64,000 bases of DNA, from the NCBI GenBank assembly GCA_032191485.1, contig JAVDOI010000003.1:6235694-6299693 (forward strand). Reading direction: 5' to 3'. Positions 12,346 through 24,502 of the stretch are shown here, piece after piece (position 1 is the stretch's first letter; each line of letters opens with the position of its first letter). The position numbers and the translations under genes are program-made. This stretch comes from Leptoclinus maculatus. Lineage: Eukaryota > Chordata > Actinopteri > Perciformes > Stichaeidae. The notes beneath the pieces were generated by a model that worked only from the letters and a program-made list of their open reading frames with translations, ran no database searches and was not told where the DNA came from.

Positions 12346-15300
12346 TACTTAACTTCTCATGTAGCATTTAAAATGACTCGACATTGACTTTTGATTTCAC
12401 ACGGTAAATTCCCACACTTGACCCATTCATCCACTCTTGACATCCTCCCTGCCAACTTTGATCAAAACGTATATCTGTTCAACCCGGGAACTCGTGCGTC
12501 AATGGATCCTCATTGACTTTCCGTTGGCAGTGTTTCCGTTGGTGCCGGTACGTCATTTTAAAACATTATATCGCACCACCCACTGCGCTGTTAAGAGGCA
12601 TTTCAGAAGTTGTATTTACGTGTGATATTAGGCTGGGAACATGATTACCCTGGCTGTTTGTCAGCAGAATAAAGTCTTCAAAGGGTTAATACACCTGATT
12701 GCTGACATGGTGCAATGTGTGACCTGTCATTCAAGTCGGAAAGTGCTGATACGAGATGTTGAGATTGTTGTCTCATCAGTATGTTGCTATTGATACCGGT
12801 AGGGGTTTAAGAAAAATAGACAGCAATGCTGACCAAGAGATCAGCCTAATCGCACTCCTGAAATATTAATGATTACTTTTAGGGATCTGTTAGTGATGTG
12901 GTTTTGTTAGGGGAGGGCCCTGGAAGTCCTTCAGCACTCCTGGAGGTCTAATCCATCCAGAATTATGATGGGAGGTCCCTACTTGACAACCCCAGTTATT
13001 CACATATTCCTGTAACATTTAGGTGGCAGGTGAATGATGCTGCCTTCTTGAAGGTCCAGTAGATTTATGGCACTATAGCCGAGTGTACTGTGTAGTCAGA
13101 AATTGTGGGGAAGCTCATCAATCTTCTGCCATTGAAATTGAGCTTCCATTTGATTTCTTACCTTGGATTAAGGTACACAGGATTGCAACATCAAACTCTG
13201 TATGTTGGGGGAGTAAAAAAACATTCAGTCTTAAGGAGATGCTGCCATTCATCATTCTTCATGCAAAACCTTATTCAGCAAAGTAACGTTAGCTGTCACA
13301 CCAATATGGTGGTGTCAAAGCCTAATGCTGCTCTTCCTCTGAACAGCACCGCTTTGATCAAGGAACATCAGTACACGGATGTTTTCTAAATCATTGCTAG
13401 TCCTCGTAGTGTATCTTTCCCCAAAGTTTTTCTCATTCTTGGCTACACAGTTATTGTTGTAGTAAACAATCCAGTGTTGCCAGCTTTGAAGATACTTTCT
13501 AACTCGGATGAATTCGACCAAATGTTCAGCCTTTGAAGAACATTCGCATTAGGGAAAAGCAAAAGTCTGAGCCACAATTAGAGTGTTAAAGTCTGATGTT
13601 TTGTTGATCTGCCAGCATCAGTTGTCCTTTCAGCATTTCAGCCAACAAAATCCTCGGCTGTCAGCTAGAAATGAGAAGCCTGCTTAAGCTTACTTCTGTG
13701 TGAAATTGAAGACCCATTGTTTCAAAAAGAATGGCTGTGAACATCTAGTCTTTAATCTGCCACTGTTATCACTGTAATGTATACCGGCCCCATCACCTTC
13801 CATCTTCTTTCTATCAGTAAAATTAGGCAAAATTATTATTTATTTTTTTTACAAGTGGTGACATTTTCTTTTTTTTCACATAAGCATCCGACTTGTAATT
13901 TTGAGTCAGAGATATTGGGAATTTCATATCTCCCACTTGGTAAAATGAACAACAAAAGTGGCGACAAACCATTTGGTATCAATTTAACTACAACTTCAAA
14001 ATCAGCAAAAGCATAGTTTTTATCTCGTTTCACTTGTTCACAAACTGCTAATTTGTAAACTACATAGCAGACTGGGTTAACATCTTTGAATAATGCATGA
14101 TGGCTCCAAAGTTAGAATAACAGTAGCGTTTCCTGTTCTTCCAGTTCAGCGAATATTACGTAAACGCAGCGTAAATGTTAATAGTTTTCACCCACATTAA
14201 CAGATGTAAGCTTTCACAAGTCTTGTCAGAAGATCTATGACAGAATATTAATTGGAAATTGTAAAAACTGTTTCAATTTAGTTGAAATAAACTAAAACAT
14301 TTGGTTTTGACTCTCATCAGTTATCAGTTAATGTGTCTCAAGCCAACCCTACTGAAACTAGTGCGCTGTCCAGCCATGCTTCTCCAATGAGAAGCGGGAC
14401 CGAGCTCTGTGAATGTAGCCGAACTTGGTTTTTAGAAATCACCCAAAGGGTACAACAAGTAGCCCAACTTACCAAAACCCACCAGAACTTTTTTATGTAA
14501 CTGCACAATTAAATAAAAAGTAGGCCGATTGGGGGAAAAAATGTACCCAATCTGGCAAAACTGTTGTTAAGGGTTCGAAAAGAAAGTTTCACAGGCATAA
14601 CAACAGTAACTACGGGGATTAGCAATCAGTCCATTGCATTCAACAGCAGACATCTTCCCATGCACCCATTCAAGATTTTACACACAAACCCACTCAGTCT
14701 CTTTGTTTCCATCCCCATCACACGCTAACACACCGTCACACACACACAGGGCAGCGGCGTATTCACATCGCAGCTGAGCGCGGGTCCAGGTTTTATTGGC
14801 AGGCGGATTGATTAGCTAGCAGCAGGTCTGCCCTGACCCATCTATCATAACCTGAGAGAAATCGAGACACAAAGTAAGGAGTGGACGCTAATGAGTGACA
14901 GAGCGGGAGAGTGTTACAAGCGCTGGCCTACGCCATCACTCATCATCAGGAACAGACAGAGTGTGTGTGAGAGGGAGAAGGTTGAAGGGTAAGAGAGGGG
15001 ATTAAGAGAACTACCAAAAGTGATATACTCTACTATGTGAGGCTGGTCATTAGAGAGGAAGCGAGAGCGAACCCGCTCAGGAAGATAGGAATGGAAGAGC
15101 GAGGTGAATGTTAATGTAGCATCTAATCAGGTTGCATTTCTATTCCTCTTCACTGGAGTAGAGAACTGTAAAGGTTTCTATCGGGGGGCTAGGGGTCTTA
15201 TGCAGTTTTCGCAAAGCTCTTAAATGGACATGAAACTTCAACTTCGTTCTCACTTCCAGCTCGTCAAATACCAACGCTTGGTCAGTGCCCTTGGTCAGCG

Positions 15301-16244
15301 GTTACCTGAGTCAGAAGTGAGAATGTGTTGGAAACTTGGACCATCTCATCTTTTCTATGTGACGTGATCAATTGAGGTTATTGTCAAGACAATGTGTTGG
15401 AGGGTATTAGTAGTAGCAGGTATGTTTGAGCTGGATGCTCTATCGCGTTCTCCTTCCAGTATATACCGCAGGTTAAATTATTTTTAATAGAAAAATCAAA
15501 TAATCCAAAGCCAATATGTGATTGCAGATGTGGAATGAAGCTTTTAGTTTTGGAGATAGGTTGCCCACCCATGTGTCAGCACATGTGTTCTTCCTAGTGT
15601 GCTTCCTCTCATTATGCACAGCATCTCCATATGCACCTGATCCAAGGACAAACTTCTCATATAGTCCACACTGCTGAGCAGGATGTGAGCTGTCAGCTGA
15701 CCTCCATCAAATAAGTGCATGACCCCAGAATGAAGATGAGGAAGAATGGATCACTAGTCAATGTCTTTCAAAAACTGCTCAGGCAGAAGGTCCCCATCCA
15801 TTAAAGGTTAGACCACTTTCTTTTCAGAAATGTGTAACCCTGCTAAACCAGAACATAGCAAACTCTCGACTACACCATTTTACTGATTGCCAATATGCTC
15901 CTTATTAGTCCCAACCACACAAGAAAATGAATGTCTTAAACCAATCAGAATTGTCAGGGGCAAGTAAAGCTATCTCTTTAAGCCAAATATATTGTGTCGC
16001 TATCTGCCCTGAGCAAAGTCTCTAAATGTCAGCTGAGACAAAACTGAGAGAAAAAGGCAGCAGAACACGATGGCAGGCAGTGGGATGCTTAGCCACATCT
16101 GTTAAATGAATGCCACAACAATTTACAATTTGACAGACTCACAATGAACAGTTAGAAAAATATATCCATAATCCATGAAGCCAAGCCAGAGATATCTTTC
16201 TTTCCATGCATTTTTTCATTCTTGTCAAAACCTGGTGCCTACAT
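12346..16244. other. No gene recognised
   Basis: Mostly AT-rich unique-looking DNA. Frames at 13.08-13.39 kb contain CVVRNCGEAHQ and KLSFH in different frames, but not enough to call a domain. An ACACACAC-rich patch at 14735 is too short to list. Confidence 0.5.
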
Positions 16245-16665
16245 TACCCAAAATGCAACCTCGGGAACCCATCTGCTACTGGTCTGACCACGGATGAGCG
16301 TCTTGGGGCAAGGGGCTGAATTTCAAAGGGTTCCGGTGTCGGCAGTGGATATCCGGACCAAGTCTTCCCTCTCGGTGTGCTGCTCATTGTTTACAGTCCG
16401 GTTAGCAACTTGAGATGCGAGACTGGAGTTGGAGTTCAGAGACAATGCAGATGACGGGATTGCTTCCCAAGTAACCAGTTTACAAGCAAATAAAAACCAA
16501 TAAAACCTAAGTCATCGTCGGACAACAGCCGGCGGGTTCCGGGAATACATTGAGGCCAGCCCGTTTACCTGCATTCAAGTCTGCTTTAATGTGATTGGTC
16601 AACACCAATTTACCACACAGCCTCCCTTTTTGACGTGTAAAATATATGGAGTACCCCTTTAAACC
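16245..16665. repeat. Dispersed non-autonomous repeat, full-looking copy
   Basis: ACCCAAAATGCAACCTCGGG at one end and ATGGAGTACCCCTTTAAA at the other frame a block whose parts recur at 51.25-51.69 kb: GGATATCC, TTGTTTACAGTCCGG, TAGCAACTTGAGATG and ACCTGCATTCAA. No coding potential is seen. It is probably a MITE. Confidence 0.55.
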
Positions 16666-16732
16666 AAACTACAGCACAGCAGATATCTGCAATGAGGATA
16701 ATGATGGCAACACTGAGCTAATAACAATGCAG

Positions 16733-16736
<4 letters not shown>

Positions 16737-16820
<84 letters not shown>
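16737..16820. repeat. (CA)42 microsatellite
   Basis: Eighty-four bases of uninterrupted CA, the longest dinucleotide array in the window and probably length-polymorphic. Frames of poly Thr-His and Cys-Val across it are artefacts. Confidence 0.98.
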
Positions 16821-16822
<2 letters not shown>

Positions 16823-17690
16823 GGAGAAGACTTACGTTTGTGTGCACATACACCAAAGAATAAGAGAAGTTTGGAGGATGATTAGGAGGGTGAAGGGTGA
16901 CAGAAGGGAATAGGAGTACCCGTTTTTAGAATCAGGAGGAGCAGTACAGGGATGAATCTGAAATGATGGTGCAGGCATTTATTCAGAAACATGATTCAGA
17001 ATAGGGACAAGTTCCAGGAACACTGGAAAGGAATAGTTATGGAGGTTCAACCAATGCATTCTCCATTCACTTTAGAATAAATGAAAATAGCTATATGTAA
17101 ATCAGGGAAAGATTAAATGTGCGACAAAATGTTAAATAATCTTAAAGAAGGAGCTTTATTGAGATATCTGGGTCTTTATAAGAGGATGTGGGAGGAAGGA
17201 ATGCTGCCAAAAGCATGGAAAAGGAGAGTGAAATGACAGACAAACATGTAAACAAACAATCAAATACAGGACTTTCAACAAGGTGACTGGTGTTCGAGGC
17301 CGAGACCTCCTTAAGTGGTCTTGAGTTATTGTGAAGTTACGTTTGTGACATGTTTAATACTTATTTTAAGCCCAATGTTAAATTATTGCTGTTGTGGCTT
17401 GTATTGTGCTGTTAAGAGGTCTTAGTCATTTCATCTAAGTCTTAAAGAACAGATTGAACAATTTTATAAGGAAGCCAGGAGGAAGTCTTGATCTTATGGT
17501 CTGTTTAGACATTGAGATCAGAAAAGCACAGATTAATTAATAGCAGTATTTTTGATGATAGGATGTGGAATGGGGGGGACTTCTGATAAAAGATGATGGG
17601 TGTAGGAAGGAGGGGTTCTCCACTGGATGAATGATTGTATGCGGATGTATTCGAGCAAAGACTGGAAACCAAACATCAAGTGAATTTCTA

Positions 17691-17810
17691 GTGGAAAATG
17701 GCACCCCACGAGGTAGTGTAATAAGTCCATCAATACTTTCACTAATGATCACTTCTTTTCTTAAAACCAGATATTAGCAGTCCTATTTTTGCATATGATG
17801 GGGAAGTATG
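17691..17810 (+). pseudogene. Reverse transcriptase catalytic core remnant (I-clade LINE)
   Basis: The frame from 17691 encodes VENGTPRGSVISPSILSLMI, the motif that precedes the catalytic box in I-type reverse transcriptases. The box itself (ttt gca tat gat, 17788-17799) reads FAYD instead of FADD, so one of the two metal-binding aspartates is gone. Stops and frameshifts lie on both sides. The fragment cannot encode a working enzyme. Confidence 0.8.
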
Positions 17811-18404
17811 GGAAAGGGGAGGGAATATCTTGCACAGGAAGAAGTGGGCATACGATTGGGGATCTACATTTTGCAGTTGAGAAAATCAACACAGTAGTTT
17901 TCACCCGGAAAAGAGTTCTTCATGTGGAAACACTATTTATGCAACGATGATTTGGTCTGTGCTCGATTGCGGTAGTGTAGTCTGTTTTTCAGCCTCAAAA
18001 AGTCTCAGATACAAGCATAAGGCGATGTTATGGAGCTGTAAAGGAGAGATTCTACCACATATACAAAGGAAGCAGTTAATGACCAACCACTGGGCTCCTT
18101 TAGGGTTATAGCCACGAACCCCAAAGGACATGACCGACAACACCCTTCTAAAGTAGCATTGCAGGAGTGCTGGGAACAAGACAGAGGACAAGGAGCAAGC
18201 GGTGGGTGGGCTGGCAAAAGATATGTCGACAACTTGGTGGTTATTATTAATATCAAGCTGAGCACAACATTAGTTATTCCAGAGGCTGAGCCATGGATTA
18301 CTGATAAGACATGCGTTTGCTAGAGCTCAAGAAATCAGAGAGAGGGAAAGTAGATCTTTTAAAAAGTGCATGTAAGGGAGCACTACTCCCAGTATGAACA
18401 TACA

Positions 18405-18422
18405 TATATATATATATATATA
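18405..18422. repeat. (TA)9 microsatellite
   Basis: A short TA run just before the RNase H remnant of the LINE. Confidence 0.9.
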
Positions 18423-18772
18423 CCGATGGTTCAAAAGATCCTGAACATCCGGCAACTGGGGACTGCTTTTTCTTTTTCAGTTCCCAAAAAAAAGCTGTTG
18501 GAATAAAGCGTGCATCAAGTCATCCTGGCAATGTATTCAGTAGAGATGCTGGCAGTACTCTTGGCCCTGCATTGGGAGAGAAGCATTGCAGAGGAAAGAT
18601 TTTATTCAGCTCCAATTCTGTCTCAGTTCTCAACAGCCTGAGATCCTTCAATTCCTAAAGCCGTCAATATATTGTATTCAATGTGTTACAACTGCATTCC
18701 AGACTTATTCAACAAGCTATGTCAATGCTGTTGATGTGGGTTCCTAGACATGTAGGTCTTGACGGGAGACGC
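18418..18772 (+). pseudogene. RNase H domain remnant of the I-clade LINE
   Basis: The fragment begins with TDGSKDPEHPATGD, the first catalytic Asp of a LINE RNase H. One frameshift later it reads YSVEMLAVLLALHWE, with the catalytic Glu. At 18605-18640 SSNSVSVLNSLRSFNS takes the place of the usual CSDS motif, so the third catalytic residue is Asn instead of Asp. It ends with LHSRLIQQAMSMLLMWVPRHVGLDG, the C-terminal His-containing motif. At least two frame changes and a stop make it a pseudogene. The motif order is complete, so the host element was once a full I-type LINE. Confidence 0.82.
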
Positions 18773-18905
18773 TATGGATTTACAAGTCACCCGTTGTTTT
18801 CTTGCGCGATTAATTCGCAGGTCAACGCTAAAAACTATTTGTTTCTGAACTATCGCACCCCAAATAAAGGTTTCGACCAATCAGAACAGATTAAGTTACG
18901 CTTTT

Positions 18906-18932
18906 ATTAATTAATTAATTAATCAATTAATT
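18906..18932. repeat. (TTAA)n AT-rich run
   Basis: ATTAATTAATTAATTAATCAATTAATT-type repeat near the 3' end of the I-clade LINE. It is followed by two tandem copies of AATCCACACTCAT (about 18948-18973). Confidence 0.85.
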
Positions 18933-20508
18933 GGATTCATTCTAAGAATCCACACTCATAATCCACACTCATAAAGCATAAGGTGGCAGTAATGCACCCA
19001 ATACTCTGATTGCCAACTGCCGGTAAAACCCCCAAAAAGCAGAAGACCCTGCTATTCCTCACCTGTCCACCAGCCACCACCCTCCTCTGCAAGTCACCTG
19101 ACGCTGCTCCTCCCTGTAAGAATCCTGTCCACTGTTAGATATGTGAACCTGCATGTGGCCTGCTGCCTGCGTTTGGAACTGCGTCCTTCCCCAGCCCTGT
19201 GGGATTTGTTTGCCTGTTTGGACGGCCTCCAAGTTGCCAAACTGTAAGCCTATTAATTTTGCCGTGGAGTAAAGTGCCTGTAATTCAGCCTGCTCTATCT
19301 AAGTGAGTCTGCATTTGGGTCCTCTTTGTTAAAGCAGCCTTTGTAGTATTGGAAGATGATTTTTGCATTTAAAAAGAGACCTTTTCATGCGACGAAAGCT
19401 GCCAGTTTCTTTGTAACTTTATTTGAGTGTGGTCCCTGAAACTAAATGTGCGAGGGAGGTGCTGCAGTATGTCATGTGGTGGGAAATGTTCCATTACAGT
19501 CATCAGTTTGGTCCAAGATTAGCTGTATGTTGTGTTGTGTGATAAGACTCCTTCAGTACAAACTGTTACAGTGCATGTCCATCACAAACTGTTCCAGAGG
19601 TAACTTTGAAACTGTAAAGCTTGTTCTAGGTTCATTGTTGTTAATCTAAAAGTATTTATCCTTTCAATGTTCCCAGGTTAATTGGTATGTATGCAAGGAC
19701 ACGGCCTTGGTGAGATATTAACCACCCTACTCTTAGCCATATAAGGCCTTTTGGCTGCAATGCTTTATTCCTGCACTTTAATTTGCCACTGTGAGCAGCT
19801 CATGGTGGATCGGCCATGTAGCAGTTTGAAGGTAAAGCGGAACAAAAGCTATATCTCCTGAGCCACTGAGTCTTCCACATAAATGGTGTGCCGGCTCCAT
19901 TTTGTGTCTCGGGGGAGCCAGTTTGCACCTCTGTGACTGCTGATAAACTGGGTTCCAGATGAGCTCTTGGGGACCTCTGAGGCTATGAAAAGGGGAAATC
20001 CAGCCCAAAGCAGAAGTGCACCGATGTTGGTTTACTTTCTTTTCACCTTGATCTAAGCAGTCCCGCTGAGATGCTCTGGCAGGTTCATGGCTGAATGCAA
20101 GAGTTGAAGTCCAATAGTTTCACAGCGCATCACACAGGAGTAGGAGCAAATGTAAAGACTGTGCATGAAAGCACAATCCAAAGAAAGTATACCTTTTTTA
20201 TTTTATTTTTTAAAGGAAATGTTGGAAGAATTGGAAAGGGAACATTTTCTCTCCTCTTTATCAACACACATTGCGTGCTGAGGCCGTTTGGCTTGTACCA
20301 CTTTGCTTTTCTGTGGCTGTAGGGGTGAAATCTCTGGGGGAACTAAAGACTGCTGAAGGATCAGAGCAGTTCAGGGGAGCTCACTGCTCAACAATGCTGA
20401 CACAGATGAAAGGACTTTATTATGAAGTGTGGAGCTGCTGGCTCCGTTGTCATAGCAATAGGAGTTTCTCCAACACCACCATGATGTAGTCTGATACAAG
20501 TCAACGTG

Positions 20509-20530
20509 ACATATATTAGCTAATATATGT
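20509..20530. repeat. Perfect 22 bp palindrome
   Basis: ACATATATTAG is followed directly by its exact complement CTAATATATGT with no loop. It is AT-rich and may extrude as a cruciform. No element boundary was recognised around it. Confidence 0.9.
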
Positions 20531-21359
20531 TATGGAGGCCTCTATTTATACTTCAAAGGTGTTAGAATAGACCTTTCTCAACATTTCGATTGGTCATAGA
20601 AGGAAAAGCGACTCTTGTTAAGCTACTGTGACAAAAAAATAAAATTAATTGTTTTTCGTCAAAGCTCGAGGGACGATTTTAGGCTTACGTGTACATTTTG
20701 CTGAACAAATGTAAAGCCACACAATACCACTGATAGCTCATGTTTGCCAGCTCGGTTATTAAATATGAATGGTTTTCACACAGCCTCCAATGGAAGCCTC
20801 AGCTTGGAGATTTGCGACCCGGCTGCAACACCCTCGGCCTTCCGCCAACCTCTGAGCGGTGTCATGGACGAACGCAGGTAAATGAGATTATTTCTTTTAT
20901 CACTTTTGGAGCAATACAGTGTAAATCCACCCATGTGCTGTGTTTGCCTCGGGCAAAAAAACAACAATGTTTTCTTTCATCCCTTGAACTCTGACGGCCT
21001 CTGGCACGAACAGCGTTGAACACAATCACGGACCGTGACGAAAACGATGCACCGTGTTAGTCTTTGTAGTCTGTTGTTCCTCTTTCCCTGCATTCCATTT
21101 TTGGTTTCTTTATTACTAAAAACTGTTGGCTTACAATTAGATTTTTTTTAATTTCTCCATCTAATGTCACCAGTCTCGCACATTTTTTCCTCCCGATAGC
21201 CGCGGCTATAGCTTGTTTCTCCGTCCTGTTATTTGATTTATTCCTTTCTGTTTCCACTGTGAGAGACAGATGGCCACATTGTCGCGGCTGGACAACTAAT
21301 TTCCCAGGCACTCCTCGCTGATGAAAGCCAGAAACTGTGAAATGGGCCATGAATTTTGG

Positions 21360-21530
21360 TCTGAGTGTGTGTTGTGTGTTTTTTGACAGCTCATATTATA
21401 GGCTGTGAATGAATGCAATTCGGGGACAATTTGTGCAGCTGCTTGCACAAGATCGTATTTGTGTCAAGGTGTGTTTTTTGTGTGTTTTTTTTTTTACAGG
21501 TCCTACATTATCGGCTGTGAGTAAACGTTT
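21360..21530 (+). repeat. Imperfect direct duplication, about 120 bp spacing
   Basis: GTGTGTTTTTTGACAGCTCA followed by TATTATAGGCTGTGAATGAA (about 21374-21413) recurs as GTGTGTTTTTTTTTTACAGG and TACATTATCGGCTGTGAGTA (about 21480-21524). Confidence 0.6.
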
Positions 21531-23226
21531 GGGAAATGACTCGCGAGAGACCGTCCGTGTTGTCTCGCAATCAGCTCCTAGAAATGTTATTAATAACCGT
21601 TAATTGCTCCCCACGATATCTTCGTTTCCCCGGTTCAAACATCAGAGTTCAGCAGCAGATAGTTTCAATCACAAACAGGAAAAAGCTCCAAATGTGATAA
21701 ACTGCCGTTCCCTGGGAGTCGTCCTTGATGTGTGATTGACCGGCCTCTAGTCTGATAAGCTTGTTGGAGTTAAATAGAACAATGCAACGGCTGGTACAGT
21801 AGAAACATGTTCATTTGACAGGGTTTTTCAAAATAAAAGTTGAAGGGATTAAGGTGAGTTTTATTTTCTATTTATTGGTTACAAGAGATAAGCTTTAGTT
21901 TGGGCCAGAGTGTGACGTCAAACAGCATTTTGTCGTCATTGATCAAATATGCGCTCCTCTCTGAACACAAACACACAGGCCTGGAGGTGAATTTGTGGTT
22001 TGATGTTCGTGTATTGTTCAGCGTTCCTCGTATCAGTCGACGCATGCGGCTGAAAGCGGATTCTACGTGTGGGGATTGTCCCCAGAATTGGAAGAAAGTA
22101 GGACTTACGGGCAAGAAAGGATAATTTGTAGACCAAGCAAACTTAACTACAGTGCACACGTATACCTTCGTGATAAGACTTCAGACAGAGGTAGAGAACA
22201 GCAGAGAGGTTAGCTCTAAGTTAAACGGTGGGTTGACAGGTGGGCAAAACAGAAAAGACAAGTACCCGGAAGAGAGATAAGAGAATGCTATACTATTCTT
22301 CCAGAGGCATTCATTTAATATTGAGGCGCAGCTGCTAGAGCAGGCAGCAGATCACAACAGCTGATGAAGGAGCAGCAACAGTTGTGCAAATCAGAATGTA
22401 TGTCCTTTTGTTTCACCATTCCTTTGTGTTGACTGAGAAAAACATGGACACAATAACAATTATCTATCGCAATGACTTGAATGTTGGTGTAATATGGAAT
22501 GTGGAGATTTAACATGATTGGATATTAACACTAATGCAGTTGGTAGCTTCAAACATCATTAAAGCTAGGGTTCTCCAAAAACATTTAATGTTATATTTGT
22601 TGAAATTCTCGGATGATCTGACAAAGTACCCGCCTGCCTACCTGCTCGTTGTGAAGGGACGGTCTGTCAGTGCTGCCGACTTGGCATCTTTCTTGCTCGG
22701 TTTAGCACAGTTTGGAGCTACATTAGAGCATGCGACTAAATCTAGCATGCTCTAGCGTTGAACCATGGGTCGGGAGGCATCATTGGCCTCATCAGATAGT
22801 TACTGTTTCATTTTGCCGTGGAGGTCAAGTGTTTGTACGGTTGTGTGTGTGTGGATGCATGCACGCATTCGTGGTCGCAGCTATTGCGAATCCCGTTGTT
22901 TTTATCTTATAGAGTATCACAGGCTCTGCTTCTGCATCAGTGACACAATGTCAAAATGAAACCATCTTTATATTTGAGTAGTTTTGTGTCACTAGCTCCA
23001 CGTAGCTCCGTGCCAGTACATAAGAAATAATTCAGTACCCTGATATCACAAGGTTGTTTTATGCTCTCCATGCTTCTCAAGTTTCAATACATACTTTGAA
23101 CTTGGCATGTTCGACAACATGTAAGAGCATGTCCTTTCATAAGTAAGAAGACATGATCTGAAAACATGATTGCTGGTGTTTCACAATTCCTGTGCTCCCG
23201 CTATCCTGTCGGCAGGATGTTTCACG

Positions 23227-23267
23227 TCTGTCTGTCTGGCTGTCTGTCTGTCTGTCTGTCTGTCTGT
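23227..23267. repeat. (TCTG)n tetranucleotide repeat
   Basis: About ten TCTG units with one TGGC interruption. Confidence 0.92.
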
Positions 23268-23403
23268 GTATGAGGTTACCGTCCCTGAGGGAACAGACAT
23301 CAGTAGGTCAGCTCTGCAGGGAGCATCTCTGCAACTCTCCCTTGTCTCCAAAGACCTCTCTCTATCTTCCTTTCCATTGCTTGCTCACTCGGGTTTTATT
23401 CTC

Positions 23404-23430
23404 CACACACACACACACACACACACACAC
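23404..23430. repeat. (CA)13 microsatellite
   Basis: Uninterrupted CA run. Confidence 0.93.
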
Positions 23431-24134
23431 TCATAGGAACGACTCAAATTGCCTGCTGTTTTTCTGAAAAGGCCCACCTAAAATAAAGGCCTCAATATGG
23501 TTATTTCACAGTTCCTTTTTTTGTTGATGATTTGGAGCTTCTGGCCCTCTTGATAAAACTGCCACTTGCCGCCAGATTGCCTCATCCTTGTGGCCACTGA
23601 AGTGAGTGTTTAGTGAAAAAAATCCTTCAAGTTCTCAGAGTTGCCGTGCCGTTCACTGTCAGTTTTTCATAAATTGCCAAATCGCAGTAAAGGAGGCGAG
23701 GGATGCAAGTTGATTGATGCCATTTCTTCCGTAGGCCTACTCAGAGTCACAATGTGTGTTTTATTTAAATGGACTGCCAGAAACACGGTACAGTATTATA
23801 TAGGCGCTTCCTCAAATAGTTAGTAGCTAACGAAGGATTCTGCTTTGGCTCAAGCCGAAAGAAGTTGTTGTGGCACCACTCAGTGGAAGCCTTTAATAGC
23901 GGATTATATTAAATTGGCGAGACAGCATTTGTGTATCAGTCGGTGGTTTCAGCAGCCAAATCTAAATCTAATCCTGCCAGTCTGAAATAAATAGGATATA
24001 CAGTGTTGTTTACCTTGATGATGTGTTGGACATTTAAAGATACCCGACTAGTAAGTGTCTGTCACCTGCAACGAGTTTAATAAGGGGAGTCTATTAGGAG
24101 ATGTCAACAGGGAACAGACTGATGAATGTGCACA

Positions 24135-24343
24135 CAGTGGGTACGGAAAGTATTCAGACCACTTTACATGTTTCACTCTTTGTTTCATTGCAGCCATTTG
24201 CTAAAATCAAAAAAGTTCATTTTATTTCTCATTAATGTACACGCAGCACCCCATCTTGACAGAAAAAAACAGAAAGTTTTGCAAATGTATTAAAAAAGAA
24301 AAACTGAAATATCACATGGTCATAAGTATTCAGACCCTTTGCT
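24135..24343 (+). repeat. Left terminal inverted repeat of the Tc1 element
   Basis: It contains an outer transposase-site-like direct repeat (GTACGGAAAGTATTCAGACC, about 24141-24160) and an inner one (CATAAGTATTCAGACCCTTT, 24321-24340). It is nearly identical to the reverse complement of 25543-25744. Confidence 0.93.
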
Positions 24344-24473
24344 GTGACACTCATATTTAACTCACATGCTGTCCATTTCTTCTGATCCTCCTTGAGATGG
24401 TTTTACTCCTTCATTGGAGTCCAGTTGTGTTTAATTAAACTGATTGGACTTGATTAGGAAAGGCACACACCTG

Positions 24474-24483
24474 TCTATATAAG
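24474..24483 (+). promoter_or_regulatory. TATA-like box upstream of the transposase
   Basis: TCTATATAAG lies 20-29 bp before the transposase ATG, after the left inverted repeat. In related fish Tc1 elements the same region serves as a compact promoter. The very short distance to the ATG would give an extremely short leader, or initiation at a slightly later Met. Confidence 0.5.
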
Positions 24484-24502
24484 ACCTTACAGCTCACAGG
24501 GC

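Larger units (their letters stand above)
17120..19045 (+). mobile_element. Decayed I-clade LINE with RT and RNase H remnants
   Basis: Several frames in order along the plus strand match a fish I/Nimb-type non-LTR retrotransposon. At 17122-17237 a frame reads LGLYKRMWEEGMLPKAWKRR, the start of the reverse transcriptase fingers. At about 17490-17560 comes VCLDIEIRKAQIN followed by a decayed FFD-type block. At 17691-17750 VENGTPRGSVISP matches RT motif B. At 17788-17810 FAYDGEVWERG matches the catalytic FADD box, with the first Asp changed to Tyr. At about 17880-17920 FAVEKINTVVFTRKRV follows. HPSKVALQECWE and an RNase H domain come next. The end at about 18940-19045 (GGTGGCAGTAATGCACC, then GCCAACTGCC) resembles the 3' tail of fish I elements. 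Frames shift and stops interrupt throughout, so it is inactive. Only this clade and close relatives carry RNase H, which supports the assignment. Confidence 0.85.
19046..24134. other. No gene recognised
   Basis: Between the LINE and the Tc1 element I see only the palindrome, the short duplication and the microsatellites listed separately. Frames of 60-97 codons have no motifs. Confidence 0.5.

Noticed and set aside
13083..13521. Possible THAP-type zinc finger (CVVRNCG and SFH in different frames)
   Set aside because: The elements occur in different frames, spacing is wrong, and the later Cys-x-x-His part cannot be identified.
16646..16885. Thr-His and Cys-Val repeat proteins across the CA array
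   Set aside because: Any frame through a CA/TG microsatellite stays open. There is no independent evidence of coding.
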